From NCBI GenBank assembly GCA_035542575.1, contig DATKLE010000166.1:62001-126000 (forward strand): a stretch of DNA of 64,000 nucleotides. Reading direction: 5' to 3'. A program made the position numbers and the translations under genes. Shown here in pieces: positions 49,362 to 58,318 of this stretch. Source of the stretch: JAIQET01 sp035542575 (GTDB lineage: Bacteria > Acidobacteriota > Terriglobia > Terriglobales > Acidobacteriaceae). Positions within the stretch are counted from its first letter, which is position 1. Each line of letters starts with the position of its first letter. Below the pieces are notes generated by a model. It saw only the letters and a program-made list of their open reading frames with translations. It made no database searches and was not told where the DNA came from.

Positions 49362-50726
49362 ATGGCGAATAGAGCAAAACACTCCGCCTTGCCACTTGCG
49401 GAATCCAAGTTGAAGCAGCATTTTGGAAAGCGGCCATTGCAAGATCTAGTGACCTCCAGTCGCACCTTCCCGGTAACGGCACGAGTGGATGTACAGGTCG
49501 CATTAGAGAAACTGTTTTCCAGGTACCCGCAGGCGGAGTTGCTTGGGCTGCACAATCAATACGGTCACGAGACGATGACGATTGCGCATCTCTTGTCGAA
49601 TCAGCACGACCCAGTAGTGATCAGTCCACTCCAGCATGAAGAAGTTGATATCGGAGAGGTGTTACCGGCTCGTTGTGTACGCAAAGCCTTGTGGCTGGCG
49701 CATGAGAACGGACTCCCCTTCGCGCTGCTGCTGAGCACGGCGGTCCGGTTCACGCAGGTAGAAGGCGTACACGTGGAAATTGTTGTGCCTCCCGGAGAGG
49801 CAGGGGGCGGGTTTTGTCGGGCACTGTTCGACGAGTTGGAGGCGTTGGTGAAGGGTACAGCCTCTTATCGTGGAAAGGTACTTTCGCTCGAGGCGGCGGA
49901 CCGCTACTCCGGGCAGGTAGGAGTACTAAGGGTACACAAGCTCCACGCTGTCACGAGGGAACAGGTAATTCTGCCGGATAAAACGCTGCAGTTACTCGAT
50001 CGTAATGTGGGCGGGTTTATCAAGCAACGGGAGCAGCTTCGCAAGCTCGGCCTTCCTATCAAGAAGGGGCTTCTCTTTTATGGCGCGCCAGGAACCGGCA
50101 AGACCCACACAATCCATTACTTGGCGAGCCAACTGCCGGACCACACCACACTCCTCGTGACCGCCGAACAGGTCGCATATCTCGATCACTACTTCCAGCT
50201 TGCCCGGTTTTTGCAGCCGGCGATGATTGTTATTGAAGATGTGGACTTGATTGCCCGTGCGCGAGAGGCCATGCACAGCCCCTGCGAGGAAAGTCTGCTC
50301 AACAAGTTGTTGAATGAGATGGATGGACTCCGGGAAGATGCGGCAGTGCTCTTCGTACTCACTACGAATCGCCCTGAACATCTCGAAACTGCCTTGGCCT
50401 CCCGGCCCGGTCGCGTCGATCAGGCGATCGAGTTTCCACTACCCGACGATCGTGGGCGGGAACAGCTGGCCCGCTTGTACGCATGCGGACTTCCGTTGGA
50501 CGAGGATGTGGTGGAAGTAATAGTGCGCAAAACTGAGAATGCCAGCGCAGCATTCATTAAGGAGCTGATGCGTCGTGCAGCGCAGTTCCATATCTCGAAT
50601 GGGAACAGCGGGAGATTGCGCTGCGCTGAGCTGGACGCTGCCCTAGAGGAGATGCTTTTTGCCGGCGGTTCGCTGAATGCCAAGCTTCTAGGAGCGACCG
50701 GTGTGAATCGACAGACCGTCAACTAG
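49362..50726 (+). CDS. AAA+ ATPase inserted between hemC and hemD
   Basis: A 454-residue protein with an N-terminal region of unknown type (about 1-195) and a C-terminal AAA+ module of the classical clade. Walker A GAPGTGKTH starts near residue 240, Walker B MIVIEDVDLIA is near 288, sensor-1-like VLFVLTTNRPE near 332, and the arginine-finger-like SRPGRVDQAIEFPLP near 347. The C-terminal helical lid follows. It resembles FtsH/CDC48-like stand-alone AAA proteins, but no protease or other domain is attached. It splits the otherwise continuous hem operon, and its codon use looks less GC-biased (not measured). Its function is unknown. A role in heme enzyme quality control is speculation. Confidence 0.78.
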   Translation: MANRAKHSALPLAESKLKQHFGKRPLQDLVTSSRTFPVTARVDVQVALEKLFSRYPQAELLGLHNQYGHETMTIAHLLSNQHDPVVISPLQHEEVDIGEVLPARCVRKALWLAHENGLPFALLLSTAVRFTQVEGVHVEIVVPPGEAGGGFCRALFDELEALVKGTASYRGKVLSLEAADRYSGQVGVLRVHKLHAVTREQVILPDKTLQLLDRNVGGFIKQREQLRKLGLPIKKGLLFYGAPGTGKTHTIHYLASQLPDHTTLLVTAEQVAYLDHYFQLARFLQPAMIVIEDVDLIARAREAMHSPCEESLLNKLLNEMDGLREDAAVLFVLTTNRPEHLETALASRPGRVDQAIEFPLPDDRGREQLARLYACGLPLDEDVVEVIVRKTENASAAFIKELMRRAAQFHISNGNSGRLRCAELDAALEEMLFAGGSLNAKLLGATGVNRQTVN

Positions 50727-50753
50727 TCGTAGATCTCTCCCGCGTGAAGTCCC

Positions 50754-51587
50754 ATGTTCCCGAAGAAATCAACCCGGAAGGCGTTAGTTGCAAACCACAG
50801 GCTTCTCGTTTGCATTCGCGTTCTCGTCGGTCGTGCACGACGCCAAGCCGGGGCACTGTCCTCCGGGCTGCGCAAGCTGGGCGCGCAAGTGATTGAGATT
50901 CCCTTCATCGAGATTCGCAAGCCGCGGTCTTATCGGCCACTGGATAACGCCTTAAAAAATCTCCCCCACTACGATTGGATGATCCTGACCAGCGTCAATG
51001 GCGTCGAGGCCATGTGGGAGCGGGTCAAGAAGCTGCGGGTCACGCAGAAGCACTTGCGGCATCTGAAGATCGCGGCCATCGGTCCGGCAACCAGGAGGAC
51101 CATCGAGAAACACGGCCTGCGGGTGGAGGTTGTGCCAGAAGAGTACGTGGCCGAGGCGGTGGTCAAGAGCCTCCGCAACCGTGTGAAAGGCAAACGCGTG
51201 CTGCTGGCGCGAGCCAAAGTGGCGCGCGACGTTATTCCACGGGAACTGCGCAAACTGGGGGCACAGGTGGACGTGGTGGAAGCTTACGAAACCGTGATAC
51301 CGCGATCCTCACGTGTGCAGCTGCGTGCGGTCCTCAGAGACCCAAGACGGCGGCCGGATGTCATCACCTTCACCAGTTCCTCGACAGTGCGCAACTTTGT
51401 GGCGCTGCTGGCGGGCGGGCGGGGGCGCCTGCTCCCCACGAAACACCTCAATGGTGTCAGGCTGGCTTCTATCGGGCCGGTGACTTCTTCCACGCTTCGG
51501 GAGCTTGGACTGCGGGTGGACATTGAGGCCAGGGAGTACACGATTCCAGGTTTGATTCGGGCCATTCGCGCTGCGGCGTGGCGTTAG
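50754..51587 (+). CDS. hemD: Uroporphyrinogen-III synthase
   Basis: A 277-residue enzyme that cyclises hydroxymethylbilane to uroporphyrinogen III. Two Rossmann-like halves are visible: VLVGRARRQAGALSSGLRKLG and VIEIPFIEI in the first, ILTSVNGVEAM joining them, and KRVLLARAKVARDVIPRELRKLGAQVDVVEAYET in the second, with VITFTSSSTVRNF later. About 20 N-terminal residues (MFPKKSTRKALVANHRLLVC) do not look like the usual start, which normally begins a few residues before the VLV strand. This could result from the insertion of the upstream AAA+ gene. It closes the hem operon. Confidence 0.88.
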   Translation: MFPKKSTRKALVANHRLLVCIRVLVGRARRQAGALSSGLRKLGAQVIEIPFIEIRKPRSYRPLDNALKNLPHYDWMILTSVNGVEAMWERVKKLRVTQKHLRHLKIAAIGPATRRTIEKHGLRVEVVPEEYVAEAVVKSLRNRVKGKRVLLARAKVARDVIPRELRKLGAQVDVVEAYETVIPRSSRVQLRAVLRDPRRRPDVITFTSSSTVRNFVALLAGGRGRLLPTKHLNGVRLASIGPVTSSTLRELGLRVDIEAREYTIPGLIRAIRAAAWR

Positions 51588-51655
51588 CTCGCCAACCGCA
51601 GCGGGCCGCGTCTATCACCGTATTACAATCACTCATCGTCGGTTCGGAGGTGCGT

Positions 51656-53320
51656 TTGCGCGTCAACCCTCGCCTGGTATTGTGCTCGCTCCTGCTGCTG
51701 GTGCCGCTCGCCAGCGGTCAGAACAGCGACTTTCCCCCTCAACAGCTCCTCGACCGCATCCGTCCGGAGGGCATTCGCGCCCACATGGCTTTCCTCTCCG
51801 ACGATCTGCTGGAAGGGCGGCGCACAGGCACGCGCGGATTTCAGATCGCAGCCAAGTACATTGCGGCGCAGTTTCAGGAGATGGGGCTCAAGCCTGCGGG
51901 CGTGAATGGCACGTATTTCCAGAATGTGCCATTTCGCCAGATCGAACTGGTGCGCGATCAGAGTTCGGTCACGCTCACGCAGGACGGCGTGAAACAAAAG
52001 CTGGTGATTGGGCAGGACTGCGTGCTGCGCGGCGATCCTCTGAACCCAGACACCCGGGTAGAGGCGCCGGTCGTGTTTGTGGGTTTCGGGGTAACGGCCC
52101 CAGAATTCAACTATGACGACTATGCCGGGGTGGATGTGCGAGGCAAGATCGTGGCCGCGTTTTATGGCGCGCCGCCGCGGTTTCCGTCTGCGCCGGGAGC
52201 CCATTACTCTTCGGCGGAGGAAAAATTGAAAAATGCCGCGGCCCACGGCGCCATCGGTTTCCTCACCATCTGGGCGGGAAGGCAGGAGGAGCGGACTCCG
52301 TTCTCGCTGCTGGTGCGCTTCTTTCGCCAGCCGGCGTTGCGCTGGCTCGACGGCAAAGGCGTCCCCAACGATGCGCAGCCGGAAATCCGTGGCACAGCCA
52401 TGCTCAGCTCCATGGTTGCTGCACCGATGTTTCGCGGCTCCGGCAAGACGTGGGATGAGGCGCTGGCCGCGGCTCTTGACAGCCAGCCGCAGTCCGCTCC
52501 GCTGAAGGTGACTGCGTCCATTCACATCGTCAGCCGCTATTCGCAGGTGGAGAGCCCGAACATCGCGGCCATTCTTCCCGGTTCCGACCCGCAACTGAAG
52601 AACCAATACGTGGTTTACAGCGCGCACGCCGACCACCTGGGCATCGGGGTTCCGGTGAACGGCGACGACATCTACAACGGAGCCGTGGACAACGCCTCGG
52701 GTACTGCCGCCTTGCTGGAAATTGCCCGCGCGTTGTCGGAGCTTCCCACCGCGCCGCGGCGTTCCATTCTCTTCCTGGCGGTGACCGGGGAAGAGGAAGG
52801 GCTGCTGGGGTCGGACTACTTTGCCCACTATCCCACCGTGCCGATTTCGCGGATCGCTGCTAACGTCAACATGGATGAGATCTCGCTGTTCTACGACTTC
52901 CGCGATATCGTGGCGCTGGGCGCCGAGCACTCCAGTTTGGGCGAGGTGGTGGACGACGTCGCCCGCCACATGAATCTGGAGGTCAGCCCCGACCCTGCTC
53001 CCGAGGAGGTTTACTTCGTGCGCAGCGATCAATATTCGTTCGTCAAGGAGGGCGTGCCCGCCGTCTACATCGGCGAAGGATACAAGACGGTGGACCCGAA
53101 GCTGGACGGCGGGAAGATCGCGCACAACTGGGAGGCCACCCGTTACCATCTGCCCGACGATGACATGAATCAGCCGCTGGATTTCAACGCCGCGGTCAAA
53201 TGCACGCGCGCCAACCTGGCGGTGGGATACGAGGTGGCGCAGGAGCGCCAACGTCCGCGATGGAACGCAGGGGACTTCTTCGAGAAGTTGAGCCGTGCAG
53301 CGGTTGCGGGAGGAAGGTAG
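51656..53320 (+). CDS. Exported M28-family aminopeptidase
   Basis: A 554-residue zinc peptidase. A TTG at 51656 with GGAGG four bases ahead gives a good signal peptide (LVLCSLLLLVPLASG). A PA-like insert lies near residues 140-260. Zinc ligands are the HAD of SAHADHLG (about 321-323), GAVDNASGT (about 342-350), the catalytic EE in VTGEEEGLL (about 379-381), the Asp in NMDEI (about 406), and the His of KIAHNWEATRYHLP (about 489). It probably trims peptides outside the cytoplasm. It follows hemD closely but has its own ribosome site. Confidence 0.87.
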   Translation: MRVNPRLVLCSLLLLVPLASGQNSDFPPQQLLDRIRPEGIRAHMAFLSDDLLEGRRTGTRGFQIAAKYIAAQFQEMGLKPAGVNGTYFQNVPFRQIELVRDQSSVTLTQDGVKQKLVIGQDCVLRGDPLNPDTRVEAPVVFVGFGVTAPEFNYDDYAGVDVRGKIVAAFYGAPPRFPSAPGAHYSSAEEKLKNAAAHGAIGFLTIWAGRQEERTPFSLLVRFFRQPALRWLDGKGVPNDAQPEIRGTAMLSSMVAAPMFRGSGKTWDEALAAALDSQPQSAPLKVTASIHIVSRYSQVESPNIAAILPGSDPQLKNQYVVYSAHADHLGIGVPVNGDDIYNGAVDNASGTAALLEIARALSELPTAPRRSILFLAVTGEEEGLLGSDYFAHYPTVPISRIAANVNMDEISLFYDFRDIVALGAEHSSLGEVVDDVARHMNLEVSPDPAPEEVYFVRSDQYSFVKEGVPAVYIGEGYKTVDPKLDGGKIAHNWEATRYHLPDDDMNQPLDFNAAVKCTRANLAVGYEVAQERQRPRWNAGDFFEKLSRAAVAGGR

Positions 53321-53449
53321 CAGGCGGGAACAGCCGAGGTCCCCTCACGGCAGCAGCAGTAGCGATAGCGATCGTCCCCCGCTGAAACGGTGTCCGGCGA
53401 GCGACTCAGGCGACCAGGGCGGCAGCCAGGGAGTAATCCGCAGCCTTGG

Positions 53450-56038
53450 TCAATTCGTCAATCCGGCTTGCATCAGATACAACTCCGAAAGATGCCGGAC
53501 ATAGCACAGAACGATAGTTTTCCCATCGGGACTCATCGTGAGACGATTGAGCGCGACAATTCCAGCCAGGTCGTTAACGGAGAGTTCGCTGACCAGCTTG
53601 GCAGCGCCGCTCCGCAGGTTCACATGTAACACTTGGATGGTGGATAAAGCCGTTGGCCGTCCAATGTAGGCCCACTGACCGTCGTCGCTAAGCAGCATAA
53701 ACATGTCGTTCGGCTGGATATGGGGCAGCGGGTGGCTGGTATTTTTTATGTCATCGCGCAGTTCGAGATGATTGTCGCGGAGCCACACTTGGAATTTACC
53801 GTTTTGCGACGCGATAACGAACACGACACCAGCAGGACTGATGGGATGCGGATGAGAGCCATCCATCTCGGTGGCAAACATCTGAGGCCGGTTATCCGCC
53901 GACATTCCCACCCAAATCAGACTGTTGTCGCCTCCGCGAGCGAAGCCAAGTGCGCGAGCCTGGCGAATGTCGGGCGTCATCACTGGTCTCGGATCACCCG
54001 CGCCGGTCGGCACCAACCGGAACTGAGCCGGCACGGTGGGCAGCCAAATCATGACCCATTTCTTGTCGGCCGAAAGATCGACGCCGTACCCCTCCGATAG
54101 CCGCACCGCAGGCGATCCGTCCAAGCCACGGATGTAAGTGGCACCCAAAGGCCCGCCCCCCTGGCCTCCCTCGTGAAACAGTAGTGTGGAACTATCGGCA
54201 GAGGTGGTATCGAAAATCGATCGGTCCAGCAGGCTGAGATCACGCCATTTCCCCTCGCTCAGCGCGTGGATCAGAATGCGCCGCTCATTCATCGTCATCA
54301 GCGCGGCGCCGTCGGAGGCAACATCTTCCAGCGTGATCTCGCCCGGCACCTCCTGCAAAATCCGGGTGTTTCCGCGAAGGTCAACTTCGAACAACTGCCG
54401 GGCGATGGTTCGCGGTGTGGTGGCCGTAACCCAGAGTTTGCTCTCCGATCTCCAAGCCAGGCCGTAAACCCCATCCCAGATGCTGGTCTTGAGTTTCAGA
54501 TTTCCCGCAGGATCAAAGACCAGCACGCGGCCACGATCGTCATTGAGGCCGGTGTGCTGAAGAACGGCTATCAGGCGGTCGCGGGGAGAGATGCGAACAT
54601 GGCTTAACCAGTCCGGACGAATACAGCTATACACCACTTTGCCAATTGGGTATTCCAAACGATCGGTGTTGGCGGCGCGGTCGACATGTATGATTGCCAG
54701 CTTACTGCCGTCCGCATTCCAGTCGGCGGCATCAACGTCATCCGCCAGTTCGCGCGGCGCCGTGCTGCCGCTCATGCTCACCTGCGCCAGCGAGCCGACG
54801 TGCAGAAATCCTCCCATCTGCAGCCGGGGGGTTAACAACACGGCCAATTCACCTCTGCGCGAAACGGCAAGCAGGTCGGCGTTGCGAATGCCGAGCGGGC
54901 GGGCATCCTGAGTCTCGGGTACGCTCGAGAACACTTCCGGCGGACTGCCCGACCATGACGCGCTATAGAGAATTGTTTTGCGATCCGGAGCGAAGCGCGC
55001 CGCAAACACGTTCCCGCGCTGAAATGTAAGCCGCTGGAAATGCGTAGCTGCTGGCCGACGCAGATGGAATCCGAGAAGTACTGCTGCCGCAATCATCAGC
55101 GCTGCGACGGCGATGTAGGTTGCGGTTCTGCCAACGTGCCGGGGCTTTGCGGCCGGGGCTTGCGGACGGGAAGCGTCCGAGACCGAAGATAGTGCCGCTA
55201 AGTCGAAGGCCAAGTCACGCGCCGATTCAAAGCGCTGTTCCGGCTCTTTTTCCAGGCAGTGCCGCAGAATCCTGTCGACGGCAACAGGAATCTCGGGATG
55301 CTCCGCGCTGATGTCGGGGGGGGCCTCCTTCAGGATCGCGTTCATCGTCTCGACCGACGAGGCGCGATGGAAGGCCCGCTTACCGCTGATCATCTCGTAT
55401 AAAACAGCTCCGAACGAGAAGATATCGGAACGGTGATCCACGGCTTCGCCTCGCACCTGCTCCGGAGCCATGTAGCCGACCGTCCCCATCACCACGCCGG
55501 GTTCCGTCTGCGCAACCGTAGCTAAGGTTGCACTCTGATCACTCACCGGTTTTGGGAAAGTCATGCTCCGTGCCAAGCCGAAATCGAGAACTTTCACATG
55601 CCCTGCGGTTGTCAAGAAGATGTTTTCCGGCTTCAGATCGCGATGGACGATGCCCTTGCCGTGAGCTGCGGATAACGCTTCCGCGATTTCCGCCGCGTAA
55701 GAGATGGCCTTGCGGGCAAGGATGGGCCCCTCGCGAAGCCGTTCGCGTAAGGTTTTTCCGGAGAGAAACTCGGTGACTAGATAAGGCTTTCCCTCGTCCG
55801 AGCCGACGTCGAACACCGCCACGATATTCGGATGATTGAGCGTCGCCAGAATGCGCGCCTCTTGCTCAAATCGCCGCAGCCGCGCTGTGTCTTGAGCAAG
55901 GGATTTTGGCAGAATTTTGAGCGCGACGGTTCGATTAAGACGAATGTCTAGTGCTTTGTAAACTTCTCCCATGCCGCCCGCGCCGACCAGCGCCAGCACT
56001 TCATATGGCCCGAGCACAGTGGGAGTCGAGACCGGCAT
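53450..56038 (-). CDS. Transmembrane Ser/Thr protein kinase with beta-propeller sensor
   Basis: An 862-residue eukaryotic-type kinase. The N-terminal kinase domain (about 10-285) has a glycine loop (VGAGGMGEVYKAL), the ATP-binding Lys-41 (ALKIL), the catalytic loop HRDLKPEN (132-139), DFG (152-154) and GTVGYMAPEQVRG. A Pro/Ala linker and one transmembrane helix (about 309-330) follow. The extracytoplasmic part (about 340-862) consists of WD40-like/PD40 repeats such as FAPDRKTILYSAS and SADKKWVMIWLP. Acidobacteria have many such kinases. It converges on the M28 peptidase gene. Confidence 0.9.
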   Translation of the reverse strand: MPVSTPTVLGPYEVLALVGAGGMGEVYKALDIRLNRTVALKILPKSLAQDTARLRRFEQEARILATLNHPNIVAVFDVGSDEGKPYLVTEFLSGKTLRERLREGPILARKAISYAAEIAEALSAAHGKGIVHRDLKPENIFLTTAGHVKVLDFGLARSMTFPKPVSDQSATLATVAQTEPGVVMGTVGYMAPEQVRGEAVDHRSDIFSFGAVLYEMISGKRAFHRASSVETMNAILKEAPPDISAEHPEIPVAVDRILRHCLEKEPEQRFESARDLAFDLAALSSVSDASRPQAPAAKPRHVGRTATYIAVAALMIAAAVLLGFHLRRPAATHFQRLTFQRGNVFAARFAPDRKTILYSASWSGSPPEVFSSVPETQDARPLGIRNADLLAVSRRGELAVLLTPRLQMGGFLHVGSLAQVSMSGSTAPRELADDVDAADWNADGSKLAIIHVDRAANTDRLEYPIGKVVYSCIRPDWLSHVRISPRDRLIAVLQHTGLNDDRGRVLVFDPAGNLKLKTSIWDGVYGLAWRSESKLWVTATTPRTIARQLFEVDLRGNTRILQEVPGEITLEDVASDGAALMTMNERRILIHALSEGKWRDLSLLDRSIFDTTSADSSTLLFHEGGQGGGPLGATYIRGLDGSPAVRLSEGYGVDLSADKKWVMIWLPTVPAQFRLVPTGAGDPRPVMTPDIRQARALGFARGGDNSLIWVGMSADNRPQMFATEMDGSHPHPISPAGVVFVIASQNGKFQVWLRDNHLELRDDIKNTSHPLPHIQPNDMFMLLSDDGQWAYIGRPTALSTIQVLHVNLRSGAAKLVSELSVNDLAGIVALNRLTMSPDGKTIVLCYVRHLSELYLMQAGLTN

Positions 56039-56183
56039 GGTTTCCAGCTTGCAGAACGTTTCAGCATAACTTGATAGCGGTCAGGTCGCGGTGATGGGGG
56101 TCACGGGTGGAAGGTCATCATTCCGCAACTGGCTTACCAGGTGCGCTAACCGTCAGAACCCCCGACACGGAGGTTGGAAAGCG

Positions 56184-58190
56184 TTACTCCTTCAACGTAC
56201 ACCCGCAGTCGGCCGGCGGCACGTGGGCTTTCAGGAAGTCGGCGGCTCTTTTGTAGGCATCAATCTGGTTTTCGAGCTTGGCGAAGCCGTGGCCTTCGTT
56301 CTCGTAGATCTTGTATTCCACGGTCCCTCCGCGCTTCTTGATCGCCTCGACCACCTGCAGCGTTTCTTCGTTGGGACAGCGCGGGTCGTGGCCTCCGGCG
56401 AGCAGGAGCAGCGGGGCTTTCACATGGTCGATGAAGTTGATGGGGGAGCGGTCTTCGTAGAGGGCTTTGTTCTTCACCAGGTCGCCCATGGTGGCGAGAT
56501 CGGACTGTTGCAGCACCGGGTCTTCGTGCTCGATCTCGGTGAACCAGTTCACGAAAGGAACGATGGGCACGCCAACGGCCCACACGTCGGGGGCCTTGGT
56601 GACGCCCATCATGGTCATGTAGCCGCCGTAGCTGCCGCCGACTAAGGCGATCTTCTTGGGATCCAGGAAGCCGGTCTGCTTGATCCAGTCTGCGGCGGCC
56701 AACACGTCCTGCAGGTCTCCGCCACCCATGTCGAACAGGTTGGCCTGCTGGAATTCCTTACCGTAGCCGGTGGAACCTCGGTAGTTGGGCGCAATGACCA
56801 TGTATCCCTGGTTGACCATGTACTGAACGAAGCGGTTGAAGGAGTTGACCGTCTGCGCGGTGGGACCGCCGTGCACATAGACGATGGCCGCGTTCTGGCC
56901 ATTGCGCTGCATGTTGTAGGGCACGTAGAGAAACGCGGAGATGGTCCACTTGCCGTCGCGGCTGGGATAGTGCACGAGGTAGGGCTCCACCATGTGATCG
57001 GTGGGGACGCCGGCGACCAGCGAGTGCGTCACCTGGTGCGACTTTCCGGTCGCCATCGTGTACACCCAGGCATCGTTCGGAGCTGTGGGGCCGTTATGGT
57101 AGTAGAGCAGGCGCGAGCCGTCGCGGCTGAAAGCGGATTCGGAACCGCCCGGGCTGTTCACGCCTGTGGGAAGCGGCAGGGAAGTAGTCTTGCCAATCAG
57201 CAGACCCCTTTGATGTTTTTCCCTGGCAGTCAGCGGATGCAAGTAGATGTTGGTATTGCCATCGACATTGGCGGTCCAGGTGACGTAGTTACCGTCCGGC
57301 GAAAAGTTCCCCCCGTTGACCTCCCATTTGTCCTGGGTGAGCCAGTCGAGCTTCTTGCTGGCGATGTTGAGCAGGCCGACGTTGTCGTAGCCGTTGCCGG
57401 CATTTGAGGTGATGAGTACCTGCTTGCCGTCGGGAGAGATGTCGTTGGCGCTGTACAGTTGCTCGCCCTGGTGAGGAGTGAGCAGAGTGCTTTTGGCGGT
57501 GGTGACTTCGGCGAGGAAGATGTTGGAATCCGTGCCCTTGGCCTGCTGCTGGGTATAAACGATCCACCTGCCGTCCTTCGACCAGATGGGGCTGAAGTTC
57601 ATCTTGTCGGCGGGCGTGCCGGTGGTGAGGTGCTTGGTCTCGCGCATGAGGGTGTCGAAGATGTCGATCTCGAACACCGATGACGTCTTCGGCTTGACGA
57701 TGTACGCCAGGTACCGTCCGTCGGGCGACCAAGTGGGGCTCTCTTCGGCGATTTCGCGGGTGTTGGTGACGTTCACCACCTGCCCGGTCTTAGGCGAGAC
57801 GAAGAAGATGTCCCACTGCTCGTCGCCGTCGTAGTCGGATTGGTAGGCGATCCACTTGCCGTCGGGAGACCAGGCAGGCGCGGTTTGGCGCTGGTCGCTA
57901 ATGGTGAGCTGCATAGGCCAGCCGCCCTCGGCCGGGACCAGCCAGAGATTGTTCCGCCCGCTGATGTTGGAGATGAAGGCGATGGTCTTGCCATCGGGCG
58001 ACCAGGCGGTAGCGCCGATGGCGCGGGTCATGTAGAGGCGCTCCAGCGCGAGGCTCTGCTCGTTTTGCTCGACTTGGGCGTTGGGCGTGCTTTTGATGGC
58101 TTTGGGATCGGTGACGACCTGGGGAACGGGCAGGGGCTGGGCGAGAGTAAGCGTGCTCATAAGGATGACGATAGCAAAGAAAGTGCGCAT
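56184..58190 (-). CDS. Exported S9-family prolyl oligopeptidase / acylaminoacyl-peptidase
   Basis: A 668-residue secreted peptidase with a signal peptide (FFAIVILMSTLTLA). The N-terminal half is a PD40 beta-propeller (AWSPDGKTIAFISN, PAWSPDGKWIAYQSDYDGDEQWD, PTWSPDGRYLAYIV). The C-terminal alpha/beta-hydrolase has VYVHGGPTAQT, nucleophile Ser in VGGSYGGYMT (about 520), Asp in GGHDPRCP (about 600) and His in NEGHGF (about 633). It cleaves oligopeptides near proline or acylated N-termini. It is next to the kinase on the same strand but about 145 bases apart, so probably separate. Confidence 0.92.
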   Translation of the reverse strand: MRTFFAIVILMSTLTLAQPLPVPQVVTDPKAIKSTPNAQVEQNEQSLALERLYMTRAIGATAWSPDGKTIAFISNISGRNNLWLVPAEGGWPMQLTISDQRQTAPAWSPDGKWIAYQSDYDGDEQWDIFFVSPKTGQVVNVTNTREIAEESPTWSPDGRYLAYIVKPKTSSVFEIDIFDTLMRETKHLTTGTPADKMNFSPIWSKDGRWIVYTQQQAKGTDSNIFLAEVTTAKSTLLTPHQGEQLYSANDISPDGKQVLITSNAGNGYDNVGLLNIASKKLDWLTQDKWEVNGGNFSPDGNYVTWTANVDGNTNIYLHPLTAREKHQRGLLIGKTTSLPLPTGVNSPGGSESAFSRDGSRLLYYHNGPTAPNDAWVYTMATGKSHQVTHSLVAGVPTDHMVEPYLVHYPSRDGKWTISAFLYVPYNMQRNGQNAAIVYVHGGPTAQTVNSFNRFVQYMVNQGYMVIAPNYRGSTGYGKEFQQANLFDMGGGDLQDVLAAADWIKQTGFLDPKKIALVGGSYGGYMTMMGVTKAPDVWAVGVPIVPFVNWFTEIEHEDPVLQQSDLATMGDLVKNKALYEDRSPINFIDHVKAPLLLLAGGHDPRCPNEETLQVVEAIKKRGGTVEYKIYENEGHGFAKLENQIDAYKRAADFLKAHVPPADCGCTLKE

Positions 58191-58225
58191 TAATGGCCTC
58201 GACGCAGCGCTACAGGTGCCCGGGG

Positions 58226-58273
58226 GTGGGGGCGGGACGCCCCCACGACAGCCGGCGGGACGCCGGCGCTACA
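58226..58273. repeat. Pair of palindromes with identical GGGAC loops
   Basis: GTGGGGGC-GGGAC-GCCCCCAC (58226-58246) and GCCGGC-GGGAC-GCCGGC (58251-58267), followed by GCTAC. The two hairpins have perfect stems of 8 and 6 bp and the same five-base loop. Related units are at 32247-32269 and 46155-46168. Confidence 0.65.
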
Positions 58274-58318
58274 GATGTAAGAAGGGAAAGTTTAGCAGAC
58301 GATTGGGTGTGCGCGCGG

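Noticed and set aside
51629..53251. 540-codon minus-strand frame across the M28 peptidase
   Set aside because: The plus strand encodes a complete M28 enzyme with all zinc ligands; the antisense frame has no recognisable domain.
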